Positions 23,352 to 31,140 of a DNA stretch of 64,000 nucleotides are shown here, piece after piece. The stretch spans positions 38,865 to 102,864 of the forward strand of contig JAWXUL010000009.1 in NCBI GenBank assembly GCA_044432725.1, written 5' to 3'. The notes beneath the pieces were generated by a model. The model had not been told where the DNA came from. It saw only the letters and a program-made list of their open reading frames with translations, and made no database searches. This stretch comes from JAWXUK01 sp044432725. GTDB taxonomy: Bacteria > Bacillota > Clostridia > Oscillospirales > Oscillospiraceae. Each line of letters opens with the position of its first letter. The stretch's first letter is position 1. The translations under genes were made by a program, and so were the position numbers.

Positions 23352-23723
23352 ATGGCAGAGATGGATGAAATGGAACTTTGTTGTCACGGAGATTACCAAC
23401 ACAACTTAGAACCACTAGAAACACCTAGCGAGGATGCCATTGGGCTTTTAGCTGATTTTTACAAAATTTTCGGGGACAAAACCCGAATTCGCATCTTATA
23501 TCTTTTGAAAAATCAAGACTTATGTGTTTGTGATTTGGCTGAATGTTTGGGAATGACCAGCCCTGCAGTATCCCATCAATTGCGTATTCTGAAAACAAAT
23601 CGCCTGATCAAATCAAAAAGACAGGGGAAATCTATGTTTTACAGCTTAGATGATCAACACATCCACGGTATTTTAAATGACGGCATGACCCATGTAGACG
23701 AAATGTCCCCCCAAAAAAGATAA
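23352..23723 (+). CDS. ArsR/SmtB-family metalloregulator, CadC-like
   Basis: A 123-residue winged-helix repressor. The ATG at 23352 was chosen because GAGG is five bases upstream; a GTG seven codons earlier is possible. It has the metal motif ELCVCDLAE-like LCVCDLAECLG on helix 3 and N-terminal MELCCHGDY, together the alpha3N thiolate site of CadC. It also has DDQHIHGILNDGMTHVDE near the end, like the alpha5 Zn site of SmtB/CzrA. Recognition helix: SPAVSHQLRILKTNRLIKSK. It should release DNA when Cd, Pb or Zn binds. Likely controls the cysteine-rich gene and itself. Confidence 0.92.
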   Translation: MAEMDEMELCCHGDYQHNLEPLETPSEDAIGLLADFYKIFGDKTRIRILYLLKNQDLCVCDLAECLGMTSPAVSHQLRILKTNRLIKSKRQGKSMFYSLDDQHIHGILNDGMTHVDEMSPQKR

Positions 23724-23784
23724 TTATTTACCACCATGGAGATTTCCAGACATAGAGGAATAACTTTTACTGACAGAAAAAAAT

Positions 23785-23826
23785 AAAAAAAGAATGGTAT
23801 CAAACACTTGACACCATTCTTTTTTT
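23785..23826 (+). terminator. Terminator of arsR
   Basis: Arms AAAAAAAGAATGGTATCAA and TTGACACCATTCTTTTTTT, one mismatch, loop ACAC. The second arm contains the -35 box of the next promoter. Confidence 0.88.
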
Positions 23827-23846
23827 ATGATATAGTGGTGTCAAGT
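23806..23846 (+). promoter_or_regulatory. Promoter and operator of the MarR/ABC exporter operon
   Basis: TTGACA (23808-23813), 17 bases, TATAGT (23831-23836). Both boxes lie inside an inverted repeat ACTTGACACCA (23806-23816) and TGGTGTCAAGT (23836-23846), a good site for the MarR protein encoded next. Confidence 0.85.
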
Positions 23847-23878
23847 AGTTGATTCCAAGTGAAAAGGGAGGTTCTTTT

Positions 23879-24373
23879 ATGACTGATGAAGTGATTTTGA
23901 TGAAATTACTCAGCATAACCGAAGAAGTACGCCACAAAGAGCGTGATAAGTCCAAAAAATCCAGCAAAACCAAGAAAGAATCTGCCGAAAAAGTGGAAAA
24001 GAAAAATCGTCATAAATTTTCCCCTGTGGCACAAAACACCCTCTGCTTGCTTCTGAAAGAAGGTGCGATGAATCAGAGAACCATCGCTAAAAATAACAAG
24101 GTCTCTGGCCAAGCAGTTTCTGATGTGATGAAAAAACTGGAAGCACGAGAACTGATTACAAGGGAACAAGGAGAACTCAACAACGAAAATATCATCTCCT
24201 TAACAGAAAAAGGAAAAGAAAAAGCCATAGAATTACAAGAAAAGTTGGCTCGAAAAGCAGAACAGTTATTGAAAGATTTTTCCCTAGAGCAACGGCAACA
24301 GCTCTTTTCTTACCTTGAAAAAATCGAAAAAAATTTAGAAATCTTACAAAAAGAAACACAAGAGGAAGTTTAA
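23879..24373 (+). CDS. MarR-family transcriptional regulator
   Basis: A 164-residue winged-helix regulator. The start MTDEVILMKLLSITEEVRHK follows GGGAGG at seven bases. A Lys/Ser-rich, highly charged segment (about 22-50) precedes the DNA-binding domain: TLCLLLKEGAMNQRTIAKNN, then SGQAVSDVMKKLEARELITR and the wing NNENIISLTEKGKEKA; a C-terminal helix dimerises. It abuts the exporter genes and an inverted repeat overlaps its promoter, so it most likely represses its own operon and is relieved by a toxic ligand. Confidence 0.9.
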   Translation: MTDEVILMKLLSITEEVRHKERDKSKKSSKTKKESAEKVEKKNRHKFSPVAQNTLCLLLKEGAMNQRTIAKNNKVSGQAVSDVMKKLEARELITREQGELNNENIISLTEKGKEKAIELQEKLARKAEQLLKDFSLEQRQQLFSYLEKIEKNLEILQKETQEEV

Positions 24374-26092
24374 ATGTTTGAAAAATATTGCAAGCCACAA
24401 TTTTGGTCAATTTGTGTCATCATCCTATTAAAAGTAATCGGAACTGCAGGAGAATTACTCATCCCCATGGGCTTTGTCCACATGGTAGAAGAAATTGTCC
24501 CGAAAAATTCTGTATCTGCCCTGATTCAATGGGGATTTCTCATGGTGGGTGTGGCATTGTCTGCAGGTCTCCTCAGCCTTTGGGTCTCGCACAAAAGCGT
24601 GAAATTTGGGGTGACTGTGGCACAACAAGTGCGACAAGATTTGTTTGAGAAAACCACCAAACTAGACTGTGAAAAAATGGATGCATTTGGTATTTCTTCC
24701 CTGACTTCACGTCTCACCATGGATGTATCTCTTTTACAGAATTTTATTCAAAAATTGATGACAAAAGGTGTCAGAATGCTGATTATTTTCGTCGGCAGTT
24801 TGGCTTCTGTCACTGTAATTGACCCCAAATTAGCCTTTATACTCTTTTGCACCATTCCCTTTATTGGTATTACTGTATTTTTCACCACCAAAATTTCTTT
24901 TGTACGATTCAAAGAAACGAAAAAAACAAACGATATGTTAACCAAAGTAATTCGTGACAATGTCATGGGGATTCGTGTGATCAAAGCCCTTTCTAAATCA
25001 GAATACGAAACATCACACTTTGAAGCTGTCAACCGAGACTTGGAGCATAAGAGCATCCACGCTGGGAAAGTCAACGTGGTGGGCTCCCCTTTTATGAATC
25101 TCATTGTGAATTTCGCCATGGTCGCAACCTTGCTTATGGGTGCCTATTGGGTGAAGCAAGGAAGCAGCCACCCTGCTTCCATCATCGCTTTTATGAGTTA
25201 TTCCACCATGATTTTAACCTCTTTGGTCAGTATTGGTCAGTTTTTCACCTCCTTTTCACGTGCAGCTGCAGCAGCGAGCCGTGTGAATGAAGTGCTCAAC
25301 AGCACAAGCAGAACCTATGAAGCATTAGAGAAAACGCCTAGTAGCAATTCCTATATAGAGTTTCAAAATGTGTGTTTTTCTTATGAAAAATCTGGTGGAA
25401 AGCCAACACTAAACAACATTTCCTTCACCATCAAGGAAGGAGAAATGCTAGGAATCATCGGCATGACTGCTTCTGGAAAAAGCACGGTGATACAGTTATT
25501 ATTACGACTTTATGAAGTAGATTCTGGAGAAATTTTTGTAAAAGGTATTCCCATTTCACACTATTCCTCGGAAGAACTTTATCAACTCTTTGGCGTGGTG
25601 TTACAAGGAGATGTGATTTTTGCTGACAGCGTTGCAAATAACATTTCCTTTGGTCGAGGGGTTCCACAAAAACAAATAGAATTTTCTGCAAAAATTGCCC
25701 AAGCAGAACCCTTTGTGGCAAAATTGTCCAAAAATTATGATTCTTTAGTGAATGTGCGAGGTCAAAACATTAGTGGTGGGGAAAAACAAAGACTTCTCAT
25801 CTCTAGAGCATTGGCTAATCAACCAGAAATTTTGATTTTAGACGATTCCACCTCTGCTTTGGACTATAAGACTGATGCAAATCTCCGAAAATCATTGGAA
25901 AAAGATTTCACAAACTGCACTAAAATCATTATTTCTCAAAGAGTTTCCTCCATTATGCAAGCACAGAAAATCTTAGTGCTAGAAGAAGGGGAAATCTTAG
26001 ACATGGGCTCACACGAGCAGTTGATTGAAAACTGCGAAAATTACAGAAAAATTGCTCACTTACAACTTGGTGACGGCAGTTTATACGCTTAG
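24374..26092 (+). CDS. Heterodimeric ABC exporter subunit with degenerate catalytic site
   Basis: A 572-residue half-transporter: six helices (about 1-300), then the nucleotide-binding domain with Walker A GMTASGKST, signature NISGGEKQRLLISRA and Walker B ILILDDSTSALD. The residue after the Walker B Asp is Asp rather than the catalytic Glu, as in the non-hydrolysing site of heterodimeric exporters such as BmrC, TmrA or LmrC. It starts one base after marR; GAGG precedes. With the next gene it forms a drug, lipid or peptide exporter under MarR control. Substrate unknown. Confidence 0.92.
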   Translation: MFEKYCKPQFWSICVIILLKVIGTAGELLIPMGFVHMVEEIVPKNSVSALIQWGFLMVGVALSAGLLSLWVSHKSVKFGVTVAQQVRQDLFEKTTKLDCEKMDAFGISSLTSRLTMDVSLLQNFIQKLMTKGVRMLIIFVGSLASVTVIDPKLAFILFCTIPFIGITVFFTTKISFVRFKETKKTNDMLTKVIRDNVMGIRVIKALSKSEYETSHFEAVNRDLEHKSIHAGKVNVVGSPFMNLIVNFAMVATLLMGAYWVKQGSSHPASIIAFMSYSTMILTSLVSIGQFFTSFSRAAAAASRVNEVLNSTSRTYEALEKTPSSNSYIEFQNVCFSYEKSGGKPTLNNISFTIKEGEMLGIIGMTASGKSTVIQLLLRLYEVDSGEIFVKGIPISHYSSEELYQLFGVVLQGDVIFADSVANNISFGRGVPQKQIEFSAKIAQAEPFVAKLSKNYDSLVNVRGQNISGGEKQRLLISRALANQPEILILDDSTSALDYKTDANLRKSLEKDFTNCTKIIISQRVSSIMQAQKILVLEEGEILDMGSHEQLIENCENYRKIAHLQLGDGSLYA

Positions 26093-26104
26093 GAGGGATT
26101 TATT

Positions 26105-27931
26105 TTGGCAAAAGGCAACAAAGAAGCACGGATGACACTGGAAAAAAGAAGTCATAAAGAAAATTTATCCACTCTGAAAAACTTACTCATACACTTAGCG
26201 AACTATAAAACCACTGTATTCCTCGCACTTATTCTTACAATAATATCCAACTTTTTTTCACTGACAGCCCCACAACTTGTGAAACAAGCCATCAGCTTTA
26301 TGGAACTCCCTGTGGAGGAAATTGATTTGTCTGTCATTGGACAGTTTGGACTGCTGATGTTGGGATTTTACCTCTGTCTCTTTCTTTTAACCATGCTTTT
26401 ATCCTATGTAATGATGAAGCTTGGGCAGAATATGGGATTCACCCTTCGGAAAAAGGCTTTTTCTAAGTTTGAAAGCTTGCCAGTTTCCTTTTTTGACACA
26501 CATCAAACAGGAGACGTAATCAGTCGCTTTACCTATGACATTGACATGGTGTCCAGTTCTTTGGCACAAAATTTCATGAGTTTTGCCACCAGTATGATTA
26601 CTCTGATTGGGACTGTCACCATGATGACTGGGACAAATTTCACCTTGATGCGTACTTTTTTTGTGACAATCCCCCTTTCTTTGGGGCTGTGTTATGTGTT
26701 CACCAAGCAAGCACGGAAATTTCACGGAGAAAAGTCTCGCAAAATGGGGGAAATCAATGGCTATGTAGAGGATAAAATCTCTGGTCACAAAACCATTAAA
26801 ATCTATGGTCAAGAAAAAAATGTATTAGAGCAATTAATTGAAAAAAATAAAGAATGGGGAAAAGCTCATTATAACTCGGAATTTTACGGCGCCAGTATTC
26901 TCCGTACCAGCCTGACTTTCGTCACAAATTCCACGACTTCTGTCCTTTATGTTCATAGTTGTATCTTATTGCTAAACAATCAGCTGTCTTTGGCCGAAAT
27001 CTCTAGTTTCATTTTGTATGCCAAGATGTTTACTTCTGTGGTGAATGAAATCACCTTTGTCATCGCAGATTTGCAAGCTTCTTTGGCAGCTGCTGACCGT
27101 GTTTTTAGCTTTTTAGAAGAAGAAGAAGAAACGCCTGATTCCCCCGAGGTGAAAGAACTAAGTGATTTTTCTGGGGAAGTTGCTGTGAATGATGTCAATT
27201 TCCAATATGATTCACACAGAAAAATCCTGAATCAGATTACAATTAAAGCAAAACCCAACACTGTCACGGCGATTGTGGGTCACACTGGGGCAGGAAAAAC
27301 CACACTCATCAACTTACTCATGCGTTTTTACGAACTAGAAGAAGGTGAAATCCTCTTTGATGGGGACAATGTCACAAATCTAAGCCGAAAAAGTTTGCGT
27401 TCTTCCTGTGCCATGGTCTTGCAAGACGCTTGGTTGTTTGGTAGTACCATTCTAGAAAATATCCGTTACGGCACAGAAAATGCTACCATAGAAGATGTGG
27501 AGCGAGTCACCAAGGCAATCACTCTCCATCAACAAATTATGGACCTTCCAAAGGGATACGACACCATCATCACAGAAAGCACAATGAATTTGTCCCAAGG
27601 GCAGAAACAACTCATCAGCATCGCCCGTGCCATGCTACCAGAATCAAAAGTGCTGATTTTAGACGAAGCTACTTCTAATGTGGATACTTTAACAGAAATC
27701 AATATCCAAAATGCGATGAAAGAATTGATGAAAGGCAAAACTTCTTTCGTCATAGCCCACAGACTTTCCACAGTGAGAAATGCAGACAATATTGTTGTGC
27801 TAGACCAAGGAAATATCGTAGAGCAGGGCAGTCACGATGATTTAATTGCCTTGGGTGGACAATATGCTGCACTTTATCAATCTCAATTCAATGTTTTAGA
27901 CGAAATCAAACAATTAGGGAATATTTCTTAA
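26105..27931 (+). CDS. Heterodimeric ABC exporter subunit with canonical catalytic site
   Basis: A 608-residue partner of the preceding half-transporter. The start is a TTG eight bases after AGGAGG. Six helices in the first 330 residues; the nucleotide-binding domain has Walker A GHTGAGKTT, signature NLSQGQKQLISIARA and Walker B VLILDEATSNVD with the catalytic Glu, and switch His in IAHRLST. The pairing of one normal and one degenerate ATPase site defines the heterodimeric class. Operon marR-ABC-ABC; no accessory biosynthetic genes, so self-resistance or multidrug efflux are both open. Confidence 0.93.
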   Translation: MAKGNKEARMTLEKRSHKENLSTLKNLLIHLANYKTTVFLALILTIISNFFSLTAPQLVKQAISFMELPVEEIDLSVIGQFGLLMLGFYLCLFLLTMLLSYVMMKLGQNMGFTLRKKAFSKFESLPVSFFDTHQTGDVISRFTYDIDMVSSSLAQNFMSFATSMITLIGTVTMMTGTNFTLMRTFFVTIPLSLGLCYVFTKQARKFHGEKSRKMGEINGYVEDKISGHKTIKIYGQEKNVLEQLIEKNKEWGKAHYNSEFYGASILRTSLTFVTNSTTSVLYVHSCILLLNNQLSLAEISSFILYAKMFTSVVNEITFVIADLQASLAAADRVFSFLEEEEETPDSPEVKELSDFSGEVAVNDVNFQYDSHRKILNQITIKAKPNTVTAIVGHTGAGKTTLINLLMRFYELEEGEILFDGDNVTNLSRKSLRSSCAMVLQDAWLFGSTILENIRYGTENATIEDVERVTKAITLHQQIMDLPKGYDTIITESTMNLSQGQKQLISIARAMLPESKVLILDEATSNVDTLTEINIQNAMKELMKGKTSFVIAHRLSTVRNADNIVVLDQGNIVEQGSHDDLIALGGQYAALYQSQFNVLDEIKQLGNIS

Positions 27932-28174
27932 CAGAAGCCTTTCCACCACAAATGACAAGCCACAGAACCTTTCCCCTTTGCCATTGTCTGGCACAATTCG
28001 TAAAAATCACCAAATTTTTCGCCTCCAAGTGGGATAAATTTTGGAAGTATACATCTTGTGAAAAAAATGTGAGGGAAATAAAAATCCTAAAACCATCCTT
28101 ATAATCCGAAAAGTTAGCATAAACAAATCGTTTTCCAGAAAATTTCATATTATTTATCAAAATAACACTTAACT
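27932..28174. other. Intergenic stretch without recognised gene
   Basis: About 240 bases between the exporter stop and its terminator. A minus-strand frame of 84 codons crosses it, but it has no ribosome binding site and runs into the exporter gene, so I do not call it. It may be a degenerate gene remnant or a long 3' UTR. Confidence 0.4.
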
Positions 28175-28220
28175 ACAACAGGAAGAAATTACTAGATTTC
28201 TTCCTGTTGTATATTTTTTT
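28175..28220 (+). terminator. Terminator after the ABC exporter operon
   Basis: Perfect 15-bp arms (ACAACAGGAAGAAAT and its complement) around TACTAG, then ATATTTTTTT. Confidence 0.93.
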
Positions 28221-28244
28221 GAAAAACTTTCCTGAATTTATGTC

Positions 28245-28273
28245 TTGACAATATTCTTGTCACATGATAAAGT
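28245..28273 (+). promoter_or_regulatory. Promoter of the iron-type ABC import operon
   Basis: TTGACA (28245-28250), 17 bases, TAAAGT (28268-28273). The -10 box is poor, which leaves room for control. Confidence 0.65.
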
Positions 28274-28280
28274 AGTTCTT

Positions 28281-28300
28281 GCTAACTAAAAGATGTTAGC
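28281..28300. promoter_or_regulatory. GCTAAC/GTTAGC inverted repeat at the import operon start
   Basis: GCTAAC, eight bases, GTTAGC, immediately after the -10 box, a repressor position. Related to the zupT repeats and to 29225. Confidence 0.65.
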
Positions 28301-28340
28301 CACGCTACCACAATAACGAATAAATGGAGGAACAATCACA

Positions 28341-29186
28341 ATGAGCACAGAACATAACAACAAGCCCCCAGAGGGAAAAGGCCCCCAAGGTCCCAGCCCA
28401 AAGGATGCTATGAAAAATCGCTTACCCATCAGCGAGATGAAAGAGCCTATTTTGCAATTTCTTGACTCTCAAAAAGAGCTTTACATTGCCGTGAATAACG
28501 ACAGTGTATTCCCAGACTTAGAAGTGGCTGATTTCCGCATGAGTGGTACCACCATGATTTTGCTACTGACTCCTGCTTCTATGTTTTTACCTAGCATGAA
28601 AGACAGAGATCAATTTACTGGGTTTATTTTTGACAAACAAGGCAGAGGTCTGAAAATGACCAAACGTGTTTACGGGAAATTTACAGCACATTTGCTCTCT
28701 ACTGAGGATGATTTACTGAAACCTCTTGCTGAAAGTGACCCAATGATGAAGAAAATGCTCTCTCACGGGGCAAAATTCTTCCGTTTAAGCCAAGAGTCCA
28801 TGACTGTTTATTTTAGTGGAAGTGAAATCTTCTCCCTTGACCAAGAATTGAATCCAAGCTTTGCCGAATTTTCTCCCAACGGAAAGAAACGTTTCGAAAA
28901 CAGCCGTCATGTGTTGATGGAGTATGAAGGCAGAGAGGTGATTTTCAACTCATTGGTGGAAGGAAATACCTATTACACTCTGACAAAAGCAGATTCCAAC
29001 AAAATTTCTTACCTGAAACAAGGTGGAGAGTGTAAATTCTACGATGGTCGTGACAACCATTTTACAAGTAAAATGGAATTCTTAGACGAGGGAAAAACCC
29101 AAGAGATTTTCGACAAATTACTTGCAACCAACAGTGGATTTTTTAAAAAGAACGAAGGTTTGCTTGGACTTTCCTATCAAAAATAA
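28341..29186 (+). CDS. Unknown protein, first gene of the iron-type import operon
   Basis: A 281-residue soluble protein I do not recognise. GGAGG precedes the ATG. It begins with a disordered Pro/Gly/Lys segment (1-26); residues 30-110 (KEPILQFLDSQKELYIAVNN, VADFRMSGTTMILLLTP) faintly resemble a split beta-barrel flavin- or heme-binding fold, but this is weak. A second half (about 150-270) repeats beta-rich text. No cysteine cluster or His motif stands out. Its position behind a metal-type operator and in front of a FecBCD-like importer suggests a role in handling the imported iron compound. Confidence 0.7.
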   Translation: MSTEHNNKPPEGKGPQGPSPKDAMKNRLPISEMKEPILQFLDSQKELYIAVNNDSVFPDLEVADFRMSGTTMILLLTPASMFLPSMKDRDQFTGFIFDKQGRGLKMTKRVYGKFTAHLLSTEDDLLKPLAESDPMMKKMLSHGAKFFRLSQESMTVYFSGSEIFSLDQELNPSFAEFSPNGKKRFENSRHVLMEYEGREVIFNSLVEGNTYYTLTKADSNKISYLKQGGECKFYDGRDNHFTSKMEFLDEGKTQEIFDKLLATNSGFFKKNEGLLGLSYQK

Positions 29187-29224
29187 TCACAATCTGAAGA
29201 GCAGTCACAAAATTTAGCAGATGC

Positions 29225-29241
29225 AGTTAGTTCAACTAACT
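29225..29241. promoter_or_regulatory. 17-bp perfect palindrome before the importer ATPase gene
   Basis: AGTTAGTT-C-AACTAACT (19 bp with the flanking C and G), 27 bases before the ATPase start. It matches the size of a DtxR/IdeR box and shares half-sites with 22327 and 28281. An internal second operator or an mRNA hairpin. Confidence 0.7.
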
Positions 29242-29267
29242 GAACAGAAAGGTGCGATAAAGAAAAA

Positions 29268-30086
29268 ATGAGTATCATTACGGTCAAAGAGGCGAAAGTG
29301 GGCTATGAGAGTACCATAATCATTGAAAATTTATCCCTAAACATTGAAAAAGGGAAAATAACCACCATTATTGGGGAAAATGGTTGCGGAAAATCCACCC
29401 TACTAAAAGCCATCGGACGGATTTTAAAGCTGAAACAAGGTGAGATTTTAGTAGAAGATTTCAACGTCCATAAAACCAGTACAAAGCAAATTGCGAAAAT
29501 TCTGGGTATGCTTCCTCAATCACCCAAAGCCCCCAGTGGTTTAAGCGTAGAGGAAATTGTGGAATACGGTCGTTTCCCACACAAAGAAAAAAGAAACGGC
29601 TTAACTCCAGAAGACCATAAAATTGTCCGTTGGGCATTAGAACAAACGGATTTATTAGAATTTAAAGACAGAAATATTCAGGCTCTTTCTGGTGGTCAAC
29701 GTCAACGTGTTTGGATTGCCATGGTCTTGGCGCAACAAACAGATATTATTTTACTGGACGAACCTACCACTTATTTGGACATGGCGTATCAGTTGGAAGT
29801 GTTGCAACTGGTGCAAAGTCTAAACAAGGAAAAAGGCATCACTGTGGTGATGGTCCTCCATGATATCAATCAAGCAAGCCGTTTTTCTGACCAACTTGTG
29901 ATGCTCCGAAAAGGTGCCATTGTGGTGCAAGGCACCCCAAAAGAGGTGATGAACAACGAAAATCTGAGAAAAGTGTTTAACATTGATGCAGATATTATGT
30001 TACTGCCTAGCACGGATATCCCTGTTTGTATTTCCTACGAATTGTTGGAAAAGGAAACAAATAAGGAGGAAAACAGTGAATCATAA
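29268..30086 (+). CDS. Iron(III)-siderophore/heme/cobalamin-type ABC importer ATPase
   Basis: A 272-residue FepC/FhuC-type ATPase: Walker A GENGCGKST, Q-loop MLPQSP, signature ALSGGQRQRVWIAMVLAQQ, Walker B IILLDEPTTYLD, switch VLHDINQASRFSDQ. It powers the two FecCD permeases encoded next. The ribosome binding site is weak (GGTGCGATAAAG). Its end overlaps the first permease start. Confidence 0.93.
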   Translation: MSIITVKEAKVGYESTIIIENLSLNIEKGKITTIIGENGCGKSTLLKAIGRILKLKQGEILVEDFNVHKTSTKQIAKILGMLPQSPKAPSGLSVEEIVEYGRFPHKEKRNGLTPEDHKIVRWALEQTDLLEFKDRNIQALSGGQRQRVWIAMVLAQQTDIILLDEPTTYLDMAYQLEVLQLVQSLNKEKGITVVMVLHDINQASRFSDQLVMLRKGAIVVQGTPKEVMNNENLRKVFNIDADIMLLPSTDIPVCISYELLEKETNKEENSES

Positions 30087-31140
30087 CACAGAAACAGAAG
30101 GACTGACACCAGAAACTCTGGCAAAGATGAAAAAAAGAAAGATCATTTTTGCAATTTTTTGTGTGGTGTATTTTGCAGTCTTTGTCATTTGTGCTGGCAC
30201 CACCTTAACCTATTTAACCCCTGAATCAACTTTGCAAGAAGTCATTGACAGTATTTTTAATTATGACCCTGATAACATGATTCACTATGTGAATCGTACC
30301 ATCAAAATCCCACGGATTTTAGGTGGTTTGATGGTTGGTGGATTTCTGTCAGTGGGTGGTGCTGTCATGCAAGGCATTACTCGAAATTATCTGGCAAGCC
30401 CTGACGTGGTGGGGGTCAGCTCTGGTGCAAACTTGGGTCTAACCATCGCTTATGCTATGAATTTGGGTACCAATACTTATGTGACCAATGTGGCTTTTTC
30501 CGTTGTGGGGGCTGCTGTTTCCACCATGATTATCTTCACCTTATCCTCTCGGATCAAAGGAAGAGAATCAGGAGTGAAACTCCTCCTTGCCGGTTCTGCT
30601 TTGGGGACACTGTTCGGTGCCTTTAGCACAGCCATTACCCTTTGGTTTTATGACCAACAAGGGGCAGGGATTTTCCTTTGGAACAATTCTGGTTTGCTTG
30701 GCATCCGTTGGGTTGGGATTGGCGTTCTGTCCATGGGTCTGGTTGGGGTAATCATTTCCCTTGCCATCTCTGGTCGTTTGACAATCTTAGGCATGGGTGA
30801 CGAAACAGCCGTTAGTTTGGGACAAAATGTGAAATTAACCAAGACACTGGGCGTGATTGCCGTGGTTTTCATCGCTTCTTCTACAGTCACCGTAGTGGGG
30901 AACATTGGTTTTGTGGGACTGATTATTCCAAACATTGTAAAAATGGGTGTGGGGGAAGATTATCGTAAAGTGATTCCCCTTTCCTTGGTCTTCGGCTCAA
31001 TGCTTTTGATGATTGCTGATGTTATTTCTCGTCTCATCAATATGCCCGCAGAAACCCCCATTGGATTTGTCACCTCCATCATTGGGATTCCCATCTTCCT
31101 CTATCTCATTAACTCCAAAAAAGCGAAAGGAGTATTCTGA
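30076..31140 (+). CDS. FecCD-family ABC permease 1
   Basis: A 354-residue permease with about ten helices. The GTG at 30076 was chosen: AAGGAGG is six bases upstream and it overlaps the ATPase stop; a longer frame opens inside the ATPase gene. Family motifs: RTIKIPRILGGLMVGGFLSV, GAVMQGITRNYLASPDVVGV, GFVGLIIPNIVKM. Forms a heterodimer with the next product for uptake of an iron chelate, heme or corrinoid. Confidence 0.93.
   Translation: MNHNTETEGLTPETLAKMKKRKIIFAIFCVVYFAVFVICAGTTLTYLTPESTLQEVIDSIFNYDPDNMIHYVNRTIKIPRILGGLMVGGFLSVGGAVMQGITRNYLASPDVVGVSSGANLGLTIAYAMNLGTNTYVTNVAFSVVGAAVSTMIIFTLSSRIKGRESGVKLLLAGSALGTLFGAFSTAITLWFYDQQGAGIFLWNNSGLLGIRWVGIGVLSMGLVGVIISLAISGRLTILGMGDETAVSLGQNVKLTKTLGVIAVVFIASSTVTVVGNIGFVGLIIPNIVKMGVGEDYRKVIPLSLVFGSMLLMIADVISRLINMPAETPIGFVTSIIGIPIFLYLINSKKAKGVF

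Noticed and set aside
27906..28160. 84-codon minus-strand frame after the ABC exporter
   Set aside because: No ribosome binding site, overlaps the exporter end, and no recognisable motif.
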